Translations under genes and position numbers: made by a program
Shown here: positions 5,265 to 13,359 of the stretch, one piece after another
Layout of the letters: each line of letters starts with the position of its first letter
How positions within the stretch are numbered: the first letter of the stretch is position 1
From: Armatimonadota bacterium
GTDB taxonomy: Bacteria > Armatimonadota > SYMT01
Reading direction: 5' to 3'
NCBI GenBank assembly: GCA_020696885.1
Contig: JAJFMS010000028.1
Location: forward strand, 1 to 13,540
DNA: 13,540 nt
The notes under the pieces: model-generated
What the model was told of the DNA's origin: nothing
The model's input: only the letters and a program-made list of their open reading frames with translations
The model's database searches: none

Positions 5265-6914
5265 CTACGGGATCCGCGGCGAGGGGAGCGGACCGTCGGA
5301 AGGGCGCAGGAGCGTGGACAGCAGGCGCTCCAGCTCCTGGGGGTCGACCGGCTTGGTGAGGTGATAATCGAAGCCGGCTTCTCGGGCGCGCTGCCGATCC
5401 GATTCCTGACCGTAGCCGGTCAGCGCGACGAGCAGCGTGCCACGGAGCGTGGGGTCGGCGCGCAGCCGCCGGGCGACTTCGTAGCCATCCATCTCCGGCA
5501 GCCCGATGTCCAGCAACACCAGGTCGGGGCGGGCGGCGGCGGCGGCGGCCAGGGCCAGGGAGCCGCTGTGGGCGAGCCGCACTTCATAACCCCACAGCTC
5601 CAGGACCTCCGCCAGGGTAACCGCCGCGGCCACGTTGTCTTCCACCAGGAGGATCTCCGCGGCCCTGCCGCCGTGGGCGGAGGGGATCGTGCCGGCTGGT
5701 TCCGGGAGGGCTGCGGCCGGTGGCTCTCCGAGCGGCAGGAGCACTCTAAACTCGCTTCCCCGGCCCAACCCGGCGCTGTGCGCCTCCACGCTGCCCCCGT
5801 GAAGCTCCACCAGGCGCCGGACCATCGTCAGGCCAATCCCCAGACCGCCGCTCGCAGGTCCCTGCGAGCGATCGAGCTGGAAGAAAAGATCGAAGATGTG
5901 CAGGAGTCCTTCGGGGCTGATCCCGATCCCGGTGTCCCGCACGCGGATCACGGCGACGCCGACCCCGGATGAGGCTCCGGCGCCCGTTTCACGGGGAATG
6001 GTCTCCAACGAGATCCACACCCGCCCCCCGGGCGCCATGTATTTGACTGCGTTCTGAACCAGGTTGGTGATCACCTGTTCCAGCCGCACCGAATCCGCGT
6101 CTACCCATGTGGCCTCCGCAGGCAGATCCAGCGAAAGCTGGTGGTGTTTGAGCTCCAGCATGGAGCGGCTTGCCGCCACGGCGTAATGAATCGTCGAAAC
6201 TACGTCCACCGGCTCCAGGCGCAGGCTGATCTGGCCCCGCGTGATGCGGGACACGTCCAGCAAGTCGTCAAGCAGCCGCGCCAGGTGGCGCATCTGCCGC
6301 TGGAGGAGCGCGCAGGTTTCGTGGGTCTCGGTGTCCTGGGGAGCGGCTCGCTGCTCCAGCAGATAGATGCCGGTACGGATGGCCGCGAGAGGATTGCGGA
6401 GCTCATGGGACAGCATGGCGAGGAACTCGTCCTTGGCCCGATCCGCCTGCTCCAGAGTCTCGGACCGCTCGTCTTCACGCAAGGCGGCGATGAGGAGCTG
6501 CTGATTAACGCGCAGCAGCTCTCCCGCGCGCTCATCGGCAGCCTGCCGGCGCTCGGTGGTTTCGCTGGCCTGGGAGGCCACTCCCTCCAGCCCCAGCAGC
6601 GGCCAGGCCACATAGCTCCAGTAGGCCGGGGGGCGATCGGAGCCGGCACTACTCAGATCGGCGAGGCTCTCGGCGGCGCCGTTGACGAAGACCCGGTCCA
6701 GAAGGCTCCGGGCAGCCGCGGTCTGGTCGTCAGGGCACACGTCGGCGAAGGGGCGCCCGAGGAGCTCGGCGGCCGTCCGGCCGTAGAGGCGGCAGAAGGC
6801 GGGATTCACGTACCGCAGCACGTGAGAGGCGCTTTCGCTCACCGCAATCGCCATCGGAGAGGCCTCGGCCATGGCCAGCGCCAGGCGGAGGCTGTCGTCC
6901 TTCGGGTCGCTCAT
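5265..6914 (-). CDS. Soluble hybrid histidine kinase: PAS, HisKA, HATPase, receiver
   Basis: A 549-aa protein with no membrane segment, so a cytoplasmic sensor. A PAS-like domain spans about 16-110 (YVNPAFCRLYGRTAAELLGRPF). A linker helix leads to HisKA with the phosphoacceptor in SHELRNPLAAI (His170). The ATPase domain has an N-box (NLVQNAVKY, 284-292), RDTGIGI (326-332) and GGLGIGL (356-362). The C-terminal receiver (about 420-536) contains LVEDN, the phosphoacceptor Asp469 in LLDIGLP, TG at 499-500 and Lys521 in TKPVD. It would autophosphorylate His170 and pass phosphate to its own Asp469 and then to an unknown partner; no histidine phosphotransfer protein is visible. The start at 6914 overlaps the stop of the KaiC-like gene (ATGA), which makes this the third gene of the operon. 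The receiver is closely related to that of the 1367-aa kinase. Confidence 0.92.
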   Translation of the reverse strand: MSDPKDDSLRLALAMAEASPMAIAVSESASHVLRYVNPAFCRLYGRTAAELLGRPFADVCPDDQTAAARSLLDRVFVNGAAESLADLSSAGSDRPPAYWSYVAWPLLGLEGVASQASETTERRQAADERAGELLRVNQQLLIAALREDERSETLEQADRAKDEFLAMLSHELRNPLAAIRTGIYLLEQRAAPQDTETHETCALLQRQMRHLARLLDDLLDVSRITRGQISLRLEPVDVVSTIHYAVAASRSMLELKHHQLSLDLPAEATWVDADSVRLEQVITNLVQNAVKYMAPGGRVWISLETIPRETGAGASSGVGVAVIRVRDTGIGISPEGLLHIFDLFFQLDRSQGPASGGLGIGLTMVRRLVELHGGSVEAHSAGLGRGSEFRVLLPLGEPPAAALPEPAGTIPSAHGGRAAEILLVEDNVAAAVTLAEVLELWGYEVRLAHSGSLALAAAAAARPDLVLLDIGLPEMDGYEVARRLRADPTLRGTLLVALTGYGQESDRQRAREAGFDYHLTKPVDPQELERLLSTLLRPSDGPLPSPRIP

Positions 6915-8668
6915 GGCTTTGCCCCCGCGCCCCCTGGCGTTCCGGCCCCCCCGCCGTCGGGTCGATCGTTCCACAACGTTTCGTCTACGGACCGGGACGG
7001 CTGTGGAGCCGGGCGGTAGCGGTCGCTGCCCCCGGGGGCCCGAACTACGTGTTCCAGCGCCACCAGCCGGGCCAGCTGCGTGCGCAGCGGTCCGCGCCGC
7101 AGCCCGGACCGCTGCGCGAGCTCCGGCAGGGACAGCTCCCGCTCGGCGATCAGGATCTCCAGCACCGCCTCCTCGGAGAGGGTGAGGCCCCGCCGCACCC
7201 GTGCCAGCCGGCGAGGCGCCCCGGTGAGAATCCCCTGGTAGTCATGCAGGGTCTGGCCCACCATGATGCCGTTGGGAGTCACCTCGTAGAGACGCAGGTC
7301 CGGACTGTGGCCGCCGCGCCGCGTCTTCACCACCATTATCACCTTGCGGAGCTGGCCTTCCAGCTCCACGAAGCGCTGCAGGATGATGTCGTCCGTGAGG
7401 AAGGAGATCTGGTGCGGGCTGAACCGCAGCTCGTGAAACGAGTCCGTCACTTCCACGGTGCTAAGCACGGAGATCCCTCGTCCGGTGAGCGCGCCGAGCA
7501 GCCGGTAGAGCGACTCGCGGAAGTCTTCCCGGTACGGGGGCGCCAGCGCCAGCTCGAAGCCGTGCAGGGAGTCGATTACCACGCGCTTGGCGCCTAGCTG
7601 CTCGACGGAATCGAGCAGGGCCTGCAGCGTCTCGTCTACGGAGAGGTCCAGCGGCCGCAGGTAGAGGACCTGGAGCAGCCCCTTCCGGATCATCTCCTTC
7701 ATCTCCACGCCCAGGGTCTCGGCCCGTGAGATGTACTCCGTCGGGTGCTCTTCGAAAACGGCGATCACGCCCGGCTCGTTCTGCTTGACCCCTTCGGCAA
7801 TGAACTGGGTGCAGAGAGCCGTTTTGCCCGACCCCGCGGGCCCCGCCACCAGAGCGGAGTCGCCGGCCGGAAAGCCGCCCCCCAGCATTTCGTCCAGCCC
7901 GGGGATGCCGGTGGAGACCCGCCGGTTCGACCGCTCGACCGGGGGCTTGGGGGCCAGGCCGAAGGTGCGGGGGAACACCTGGATCCCGGCATCGCTCATC
8001 CGGAACGTGTGCAGGCCCGGGATGGAAGCCTGTCCGCGGAGTTTCACCACCTGGAAGCGGCGTACCACGGAATGGCGCTCCACGGTCTGGGTCAGCCAGA
8101 AGAGACCATCCGCCACCGTGAACACCGGGTTATCCCGCACCTCGCCCAACTCGTATTCGCCCACCAGGAACGTGGTGGCTTCCCAACTGGTGAGGTGCAG
8201 CGCCAGGCGCTGCACGAAGGACTGCAGCTCCAATTCGCCTTCGGGCGCCGAGGACATCTTGCGGATCATGGTGCGGAAGGAGTCCACGACCACGATACTC
8301 GGATTAGTGGTTTCCACTTCCCGGACGATCCGCTCCAGGACGCCGCCCAGGCCGTGCTGCATCACTTCGTCGCTGAGGTTGAGGAAGCGGATCGAGTGCT
8401 CCGCCTTCTCGAAGTCGAAGAACTCAAACTGCTGCTGATAGCGCAGCATCTTCAGGGGCGGCTCCCCCAGCACCGTGAAGTAGAGGGCCGGTCGCTCGGG
8501 TGAGGCGCGGGTGAACAAAATCTGCTGGGCCAGCGTGGTCTTGCCGGAGCCGGGCGCCCCGGCGAGGACGTTGAACGAGAACTCGGGAAGCCCGCCCCCG
8601 AGCACCACGTCCAGACCAGGCACCCCGGTGGGGAGCTGGTTGATCGCGACACTTCCGCGCTTCTTCAT
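6911..8668 (-). CDS. KaiC-like double RecA-fold ATPase with C-terminal winged helix
   Basis: A 585-aa protein with two KaiC domains. Domain 1 (about 8-240) has PTGVPGLDVVLGGGLP, Walker A GAPGSGKTT (37-45) and Walker B SIVVVDS (Asp129). Domain 2 (about 248-480) has STGIPGLDEMLGGGFP, Walker A GPAGSGKT (276-283), the Glu pair in FEEHP (306-307) and RVVIDS (Asp366). By eye, the KaiC phosphosite region aligns as QISFLTDDIIL: Ser422 matches Ser431 of cyanobacterial KaiC, but the Thr432 position is Phe423. An extension beyond the KaiC core (about 495-552) reads as a winged helix: SEEAVLEILIAE, LSLPELAQRSG, a recognition helix from LRRGPLRTQLARL, and a wing near GGSDRYRP. The start at 8668 overlaps the upstream stop (ATGA) and is preceded by GAGGAAG. 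No kaiA or kaiB is visible, so a signalling role with the adjacent kinase is more likely than a clock. Confidence 0.9.
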   Translation of the reverse strand: MKKRGSVAINQLPTGVPGLDVVLGGGLPEFSFNVLAGAPGSGKTTLAQQILFTRASPERPALYFTVLGEPPLKMLRYQQQFEFFDFEKAEHSIRFLNLSDEVMQHGLGGVLERIVREVETTNPSIVVVDSFRTMIRKMSSAPEGELELQSFVQRLALHLTSWEATTFLVGEYELGEVRDNPVFTVADGLFWLTQTVERHSVVRRFQVVKLRGQASIPGLHTFRMSDAGIQVFPRTFGLAPKPPVERSNRRVSTGIPGLDEMLGGGFPAGDSALVAGPAGSGKTALCTQFIAEGVKQNEPGVIAVFEEHPTEYISRAETLGVEMKEMIRKGLLQVLYLRPLDLSVDETLQALLDSVEQLGAKRVVIDSLHGFELALAPPYREDFRESLYRLLGALTGRGISVLSTVEVTDSFHELRFSPHQISFLTDDIILQRFVELEGQLRKVIMVVKTRRGGHSPDLRLYEVTPNGIMVGQTLHDYQGILTGAPRRLARVRRGLTLSEEAVLEILIAERELSLPELAQRSGLRRGPLRTQLARLVALEHVVRAPGGSDRYRPAPQPSRSVDETLWNDRPDGGGAGTPGGAGAKP

Positions 8669-9108
8669 ACTTCGTCTTCCTCTACGCCAAAGTCCGCGTC
8701 CGTCACCAGAAGATCCGGCCAGGCGCTGCTTACGAGCTGCCGGGTGATCTCCGGTCCCACCACGGCCCGGAGCAACCCGATGAACTGAGCCAGAATTGCC
8801 GCACACCCGGACGCTCTTTCGGCAGCTTCCTGGGCCAGGAGCGCCACTTCCAGCCCGGAGAGTAAACCCGCTGGGTCTACCGTTACCCCATTCAACCAGG
8901 GGGCCTCGCCGGTGGCCCGCGCCAGAGCGCGGGCGGAAAGCGCTCGGAATCCCTCCTGCCCGACCAGGGGCGAGAGCCGGGCGCTCAGGGCACGGCATCG
9001 CTGCTGGAGCACGTCCCCCGGGGCGGATGAAGCCGTGTCGTCGCCCGGCGCATCGTTCCGCAGCGAACGGTGCGCAAGTTTTACGACTCGTGGGAGGGCT
9101 TTCGGCAT
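8665..9108 (-). CDS. Small helical protein of unknown function, first gene of the KaiC-like/kinase operon
   Basis: A 147-aa protein from the ATG at 9108. It is Ala/Leu-rich and predicted by eye to be mostly helical: QQRCRALSARLSPLVGQEGF, ALSARALARAT, GLLSGLEVALLAQEAAERAS, and a last helix AAILAQFIGLLRAVVGPEI. It has an acidic C-terminus (DADFGVEEDEV). There is no membrane segment, signal peptide or catalytic motif I recognise. An ATG at 9204 would add 32 residues of unlikely composition and has no ribosome binding site, but the ATG at 9108 also lacks a strong one, so the start is uncertain. Its stop overlaps the KaiC-like start (ATGA), so co-expression is very likely. A role as adaptor or phosphotransfer partner is possible but unsupported; I see no conserved phosphoacceptor His. 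Confidence 0.72.
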   Translation of the reverse strand: MPKALPRVVKLAHRSLRNDAPGDDTASSAPGDVLQQRCRALSARLSPLVGQEGFRALSARALARATGEAPWLNGVTVDPAGLLSGLEVALLAQEAAERASGCAAILAQFIGLLRAVVGPEITRQLVSSAWPDLLVTDADFGVEEDEV

Positions 9109-9180
9109 GGGGCTCTGGATTCTCCGGCAACCTGAAGACCAATAATCTAGTATGGATGGTTCTGTCTGAGATCGTTCACT

Positions 9181-9200
9181 CCCGCAGCCGCCTCTGCGGG
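9181..9200. other. Perfect inverted repeat between the two signalling operons
   Basis: CCCGCAG and CTGCGGG form a perfect 7-bp stem with a 6-base loop. It lies about 73 bases upstream of the first gene of the KaiC-like operon and 55 bases beyond the stop of the 1367-aa kinase. No T-tract follows on either strand, so it is not a classical intrinsic terminator. It may be a Rho-assisted or bidirectional terminator stem, or a regulator site. Confidence 0.45.
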
Positions 9201-9240
9201 TCATTATGGGTCCATCGACCTGCCAATGGGGGATCAGCGA

Positions 9241-9260
9241 GCTGAGCGACGATGCTCAGC
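9241..9260 (-). other. Hairpin overlapping the stop codon of the 1367-aa kinase
   Basis: GCTGAGC and GCTCAGC form a perfect 7-bp stem with a 6-base loop. The stop codon at 9256-9258 lies inside the right arm on the plus strand. This position at a gene end suggests a transcript 3'-end structure, but no T-run follows it on the minus strand. Confidence 0.45.
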
Positions 9261-12200
9261 GGCGCTCCTCAGGGGGTTGGGGCGGCGATCCCCCCGGGGG
9301 ACACAGCAGGGCGAAGAACAGGCTCTCCAGCTCATGCGGGTCGACCGGCTTGGTGAGGTGATGATCGAAGCCGGCTTCTTGAGAGCGCTCGCGATCGTCC
9401 GCAGACCCGTAGCCGGTAAAAGCCACCAGGCGGACGCCGTTCAGCGCGGGCTCCGCCCGGAGTCGCCGCGCCACCTCGTAGCCGTCCAGCCCCGGAAGCC
9501 CGATATCGAGGAGGATGATCTGCGGGCGGTACTCCCGGGCGAGCTCGATGGCGGAGAGCCCATCGTACGCGCAGCGCACTGCATAGCCCCAGTCCACCCC
9601 CAGATCCGCCAGGGTGTCCGCGCTGTCGTGGTTGTCGTCCACCACCAGCAGCCGGGGACGCGGGAGCGCCGGAGCCGCGGCTGCCGCCGGCATCTCCACC
9701 GGAGCCGCGTCCTCCGGGGACGGCAGCGTGTTCTTCAGCAGCGGCAGCCGCACCACGAACTCGCTGCCGCGCCCCACTCCCTCGCTCTGCGCTTCCACGG
9801 TGCCGCCGTGCAGCGCTACCAGGCTGAACACGAGCATCAGGCCGATCCCCAGCCCGCCCTGGCTCCGGTCCAGCGTGCGGTCTCCCTGCGTGAACAGCTC
9901 GAAGATCCGTGGCAGCAGTTCCGGCGAAATGCCCATCCCATTGTCGATCACCCGCACCACCGCCGTATTCGCTTCGGCCTCCAGAACCACCCGGATCGTC
10001 CCCCCGAGATCGGTGTACTTGCTCGCGTTGTTGAGCAGGTTGGAGAGGATCTGCTCCAGGCGCACCGGGTCGCCATCCACGATGAGCGGCTTCGCCGGTC
10101 CCACATAGGTAAGCACCTGGCGCCGCAGCTCGAATGCCAGCGCAGCCGTGGAGACCACCTGCTCGATGAGCTTGCCTAAATCCAGGGGGAGGCGGCGCAG
10201 CGTCACCTTTCCCTGGGTCGCCCGGGACACTTCCAGCAGGTCTTCCAGCAGGTGCCCCAACTGGCGGCTCTGGCGGTCGATCAGCTCGCACTGCCGCTCC
10301 AGGGTTGGATCACCGGTGACGCGGCGGGTCAGGATCTCGTTGGCAAAGATGATCGGCGCCAGCGGGTTGCGCAGCTCGTGCGCCAGCATGGCCAGGAACT
10401 CGTTCCTCCGGAGGTCGGCCGCCGCCAGCTCTTCCAGGCGGCGTTGGAGCAGGCCGTCCAGCGCGCGCCGGGCGGTGATGTCTTCGATAGCGAGCAGGAT
10501 CTGGGTGCCGGCGTCCGGCTCCGCGGGGAGCCGCCGTGCGTTGAGCCGCATGGTTTTCGCTCCGATGCTTTCGAACTCGCGCTCCACGAGCAGATCCTCG
10601 AACGGGGTATCGTGCTGCAGCAGCTCCCCGAGGCGCTGGCGGAGCTCCGGATGGTCCCACTGACCGCGTCCGAGCTCAAAGAGCAGGCGGCCTTCGGTCT
10701 CCTCGGCGGTGACGCGAAAGGTCTCGCGAAAGAACCGGTTCGCGGTGCGGACCCGCAGCTCGTGGTCGAGCACCAGCAGCGGCTCGCGCACGGTGGCGAC
10801 GATCGCCTCCGAATACTGCTGCGCCCGCTTCAGCCGGTCCACGTCCACGAAGACGAGGACCGCGCCTTCGATGGTCTGCTCCTGCGAGCGATAGGGCCGC
10901 AGGCGCAGGGAGTACCACCGCCCGTGTCGCTGGACCTCCACCTCCTGGCCGGCCTGGGAGTGCATGACCTGCAGCACCAGGGGCTCGAGGTTTACGGGCA
11001 GGGAGAGGTTGACGTCGCTGATCGGCCGGCCCACGTCCGCGGGGATGAGGTTCAGCACGTCGCCGGCCAGGGGGCTGTACCGGCGGATCCGCAGGTCCCG
11101 GCTGAGGATGATGATCGGCACCTCCACGCTCTCGAGCAGGTTGGCCCAGTCCGTGCTGATCCGGTGCAGGTCCTGGTTGCGGGCGTGGAGCTCATCGTTG
11201 ACGGTGGTCAGCTCTTCGTTGGTGGCCTGGATCTCTTCCTTGGAGGTCTCCAGCTCCTCATTGATGCTCTGCAGCTCCTCGTTGGCGGACTGCGACTCCT
11301 CGCCCGCGGATTGGAGCTCTTCGTTGAACGCCTGCTCCTGCTCGATCATTGCCTGCAGGTAGTCACGCGTGCCCTCCAGCTCTTGCGTGAGCCGGAGGTT
11401 CGATGACGAAGTGGTCTCGAACAAGATCAGGAAGCCGGCCGGCTTCGCCGGTCCCCGCGGCACGCGCACGACCTCCAGGCTGATCGGGTTCGCGCCCGTA
11501 TCGGAGCGCGTGCGCAAGCCTTCCTGCCGGATCACGCCATCGTGAAGCCGCGCCTTCTGGAGCGCCGTGCGCAGCGCGATGAGCAGCCCCGGACGGGCCA
11601 TCCGCAGGACGTTCAGCGTGGCCTTTCCCGGCAGCGACGCCAGGTAGGGGCTGGTATCCCCCCAGAACTGCAGGATTTCCAGGTCCGCATCCACCAGCAC
11701 TCCCGGCGGAGCGTAGCGAGTGGCGAGGAAGCGCTCCGCCTCCCGCTGCACGTCTCCACCGCCGGCCGGAATGCTCCCGTTACGCGCCCGTACAGGTGGT
11801 GCTAGACGGCCGTCTCGGGCCGTGGAGGGAAACCGGCTCACCGTTAACCGCGCCGCGCCGCCGGGCTTTCGGGTATAGAACCGGTACCGGGCGTCCTCAA
11901 TCTCGAACAGGTCCCGGCAGGTGCCGGTAGTCTCCGACTTTCCCAGCAGGAGGAAGCCCCCAGGATGGAGCGCGTACTGTAGGACGGACAGCACCTGCTC
12001 CTGGAGGGCCGGCTCCAGGTAGATCAGCAGGTTCCGGCAGCTCACCAGGTCCATCCGGGAAAACGGCGGATCGGCCAGGACGTTGTGGGGCGCGAAGACG
12101 CAGCTATCCCGGATGGAGCGGTTGACGTGGTAGCTGCCGTTTACGTAGCTGAAGAAGCGCCGCAGCCGCTCCGGCGACACATCCTGGGCGATGCTCGGCG

Positions 12201-13359
12201 GGTAGACGCCAGTGCGGGCCTTCTCGATCATCCGGGCGCTCAGGTCGCTGGCGAAGACCTGCACCGGCACGCGGACCGGCTGCTCCTCGGCAAACTCCGC
12301 GCAGATCATCGCCAGGGAATACGCTTCCTCTCCGGACGAGCACCCTAGCACCCAGATGCGGATCGGCTCCTGGGCCGTGCGGTCCCGGAACAGGCGAGGC
12401 AGCACGTCGGCTTTCAGGGCCTCAAAGACCTCCGGGTCCCGGAAGAACCGCGTGACATGGATCAGCATGTCCTGGTACAGGGCGTCCATCTCTGCGGGGT
12501 GGCTCTGGAGGAACGTCTCGTACTCCTTCCAGTCCCGGATGTGGTGCAGCGCCATGCGGCGGGAGATCCGGCGGCTGACGGTGCTGGCCTTGTACCGGGC
12601 GAACTCCACACCCGTGTTCTCGCTCAGCCGAAGGACGATCCGGCCGAGCCAGCGCAATTCAGCCCGGGCCGCCGCCCCGTCGGCGGGCTCCGGCGCCGTG
12701 AGGGGGTGCTGCGCGATCCGTACCAACTCCTGGGCGATGCCCTCCGGCGGCAGTACGAAGTCCACGCACCCGGTGGCCACGGCGCTGCGCGGCATGCTGT
12801 CTTGCTGGGCGGTATGGTCCTGCGCGAAGGTGAGGCCGCCCTCGGCTTTGATCTCCGCCAGCCCCTGGGTGCCGTCATTGGCGGTGCCCGAGAGGATGAC
12901 GCCGATGGCGCAGTGGGCCTGATCTTCCGCCAGCGAGCGAAAGAACTGATCGATCGGCCGATGCTGCCCGCGGATCGCCGTCCGGGGGACCAGTTCCAGG
13001 ACCCCGTGAGTCACACACATATCCCGACCGGGGGGGATGATGTAGACGTGGTTCGGCTGCACGAGCGGCTCGCCCTGCACCTGGGCCACCGGCATGCTGG
13101 TGGCCCGGCCCAGGATCTCGGGGAGCATGCTCACCCGGTCCGGCGACAGGTGCTGCACCAGGACAAACGCCATGCCGGTGTCTGTGGGGAGCGCCTGGAG
13201 CAGTTGGGTAAAGGCTTCCAACCCGCCGGCTGAGGCCCCGATCCCCACGATCGGGAAGGTGGGCTGATACGCCCGCTCCGAAGGACTTTCCTCGACCCCG
13301 GGCGCCGGCGATGGCGGGGGCTTGGATCGAGTCTGGGGCTTCGGTCTCTTCGCAGCCAT
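9256..13359 (-). CDS. CheB-CheR-PAS-histidine kinase-receiver fusion
   Basis: A 1367-aa multidomain signalling protein without membrane segments. CheB methylesterase spans about 35-220, with the triad visible as Ser43 (GASAGG), His70 (VQHLSP) and Asp162 (GTANDG). CheR spans about 235-498, with TRFFRD (303-308), the SAM-binding GCSSGEEAYSLA (339-350) and CRNLLIYL (441-448). A PAS-like segment (540-650) precedes a coiled coil of eight heptads (679-734). Further PAS-like segments lie at about 735-840 and 848-965. HisKA has its phosphoacceptor in AHELRNPLAP (His994). The ATPase domain has LLNNASKY (1108-1115), DNGMGI (1139-1144) and GGLGIGL (1168-1174). The receiver has Asp1285 in LLDIGLP and Lys1337. 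CheB/CheR fused to kinases is a known architecture; CheB lacks its own receiver here. The start at 13359 has GGAGG seven bases upstream. No methyl-accepting receptor is nearby, so its methylation target is unknown. Confidence 0.95.
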   Translation of the reverse strand: MAAKRPKPQTRSKPPPSPAPGVEESPSERAYQPTFPIVGIGASAGGLEAFTQLLQALPTDTGMAFVLVQHLSPDRVSMLPEILGRATSMPVAQVQGEPLVQPNHVYIIPPGRDMCVTHGVLELVPRTAIRGQHRPIDQFFRSLAEDQAHCAIGVILSGTANDGTQGLAEIKAEGGLTFAQDHTAQQDSMPRSAVATGCVDFVLPPEGIAQELVRIAQHPLTAPEPADGAAARAELRWLGRIVLRLSENTGVEFARYKASTVSRRISRRMALHHIRDWKEYETFLQSHPAEMDALYQDMLIHVTRFFRDPEVFEALKADVLPRLFRDRTAQEPIRIWVLGCSSGEEAYSLAMICAEFAEEQPVRVPVQVFASDLSARMIEKARTGVYPPSIAQDVSPERLRRFFSYVNGSYHVNRSIRDSCVFAPHNVLADPPFSRMDLVSCRNLLIYLEPALQEQVLSVLQYALHPGGFLLLGKSETTGTCRDLFEIEDARYRFYTRKPGGAARLTVSRFPSTARDGRLAPPVRARNGSIPAGGGDVQREAERFLATRYAPPGVLVDADLEILQFWGDTSPYLASLPGKATLNVLRMARPGLLIALRTALQKARLHDGVIRQEGLRTRSDTGANPISLEVVRVPRGPAKPAGFLILFETTSSSNLRLTQELEGTRDYLQAMIEQEQAFNEELQSAGEESQSANEELQSINEELETSKEEIQATNEELTTVNDELHARNQDLHRISTDWANLLESVEVPIIILSRDLRIRRYSPLAGDVLNLIPADVGRPISDVNLSLPVNLEPLVLQVMHSQAGQEVEVQRHGRWYSLRLRPYRSQEQTIEGAVLVFVDVDRLKRAQQYSEAIVATVREPLLVLDHELRVRTANRFFRETFRVTAEETEGRLLFELGRGQWDHPELRQRLGELLQHDTPFEDLLVEREFESIGAKTMRLNARRLPAEPDAGTQILLAIEDITARRALDGLLQRRLEELAAADLRRNEFLAMLAHELRNPLAPIIFANEILTRRVTGDPTLERQCELIDRQSRQLGHLLEDLLEVSRATQGKVTLRRLPLDLGKLIEQVVSTAALAFELRRQVLTYVGPAKPLIVDGDPVRLEQILSNLLNNASKYTDLGGTIRVVLEAEANTAVVRVIDNGMGISPELLPRIFELFTQGDRTLDRSQGGLGIGLMLVFSLVALHGGTVEAQSEGVGRGSEFVVRLPLLKNTLPSPEDAAPVEMPAAAAAPALPRPRLLVVDDNHDSADTLADLGVDWGYAVRCAYDGLSAIELAREYRPQIILLDIGLPGLDGYEVARRLRAEPALNGVRLVAFTGYGSADDRERSQEAGFDHHLTKPVDPHELESLFFALLCPPGGSPPQPPEERR

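Noticed and set aside
6911..8668. True circadian clock KaiC
   Set aside because: There is no kaiA or kaiB nearby, the Thr phosphosite is Phe, and a C-terminal winged helix is added.
10252..11406. Plus-strand frame of 384 codons with Leu/Gln/Val-rich repeats
   Set aside because: The apparent repeats are the reverse reading of the heptad coiled coil in the 1367-aa kinase.
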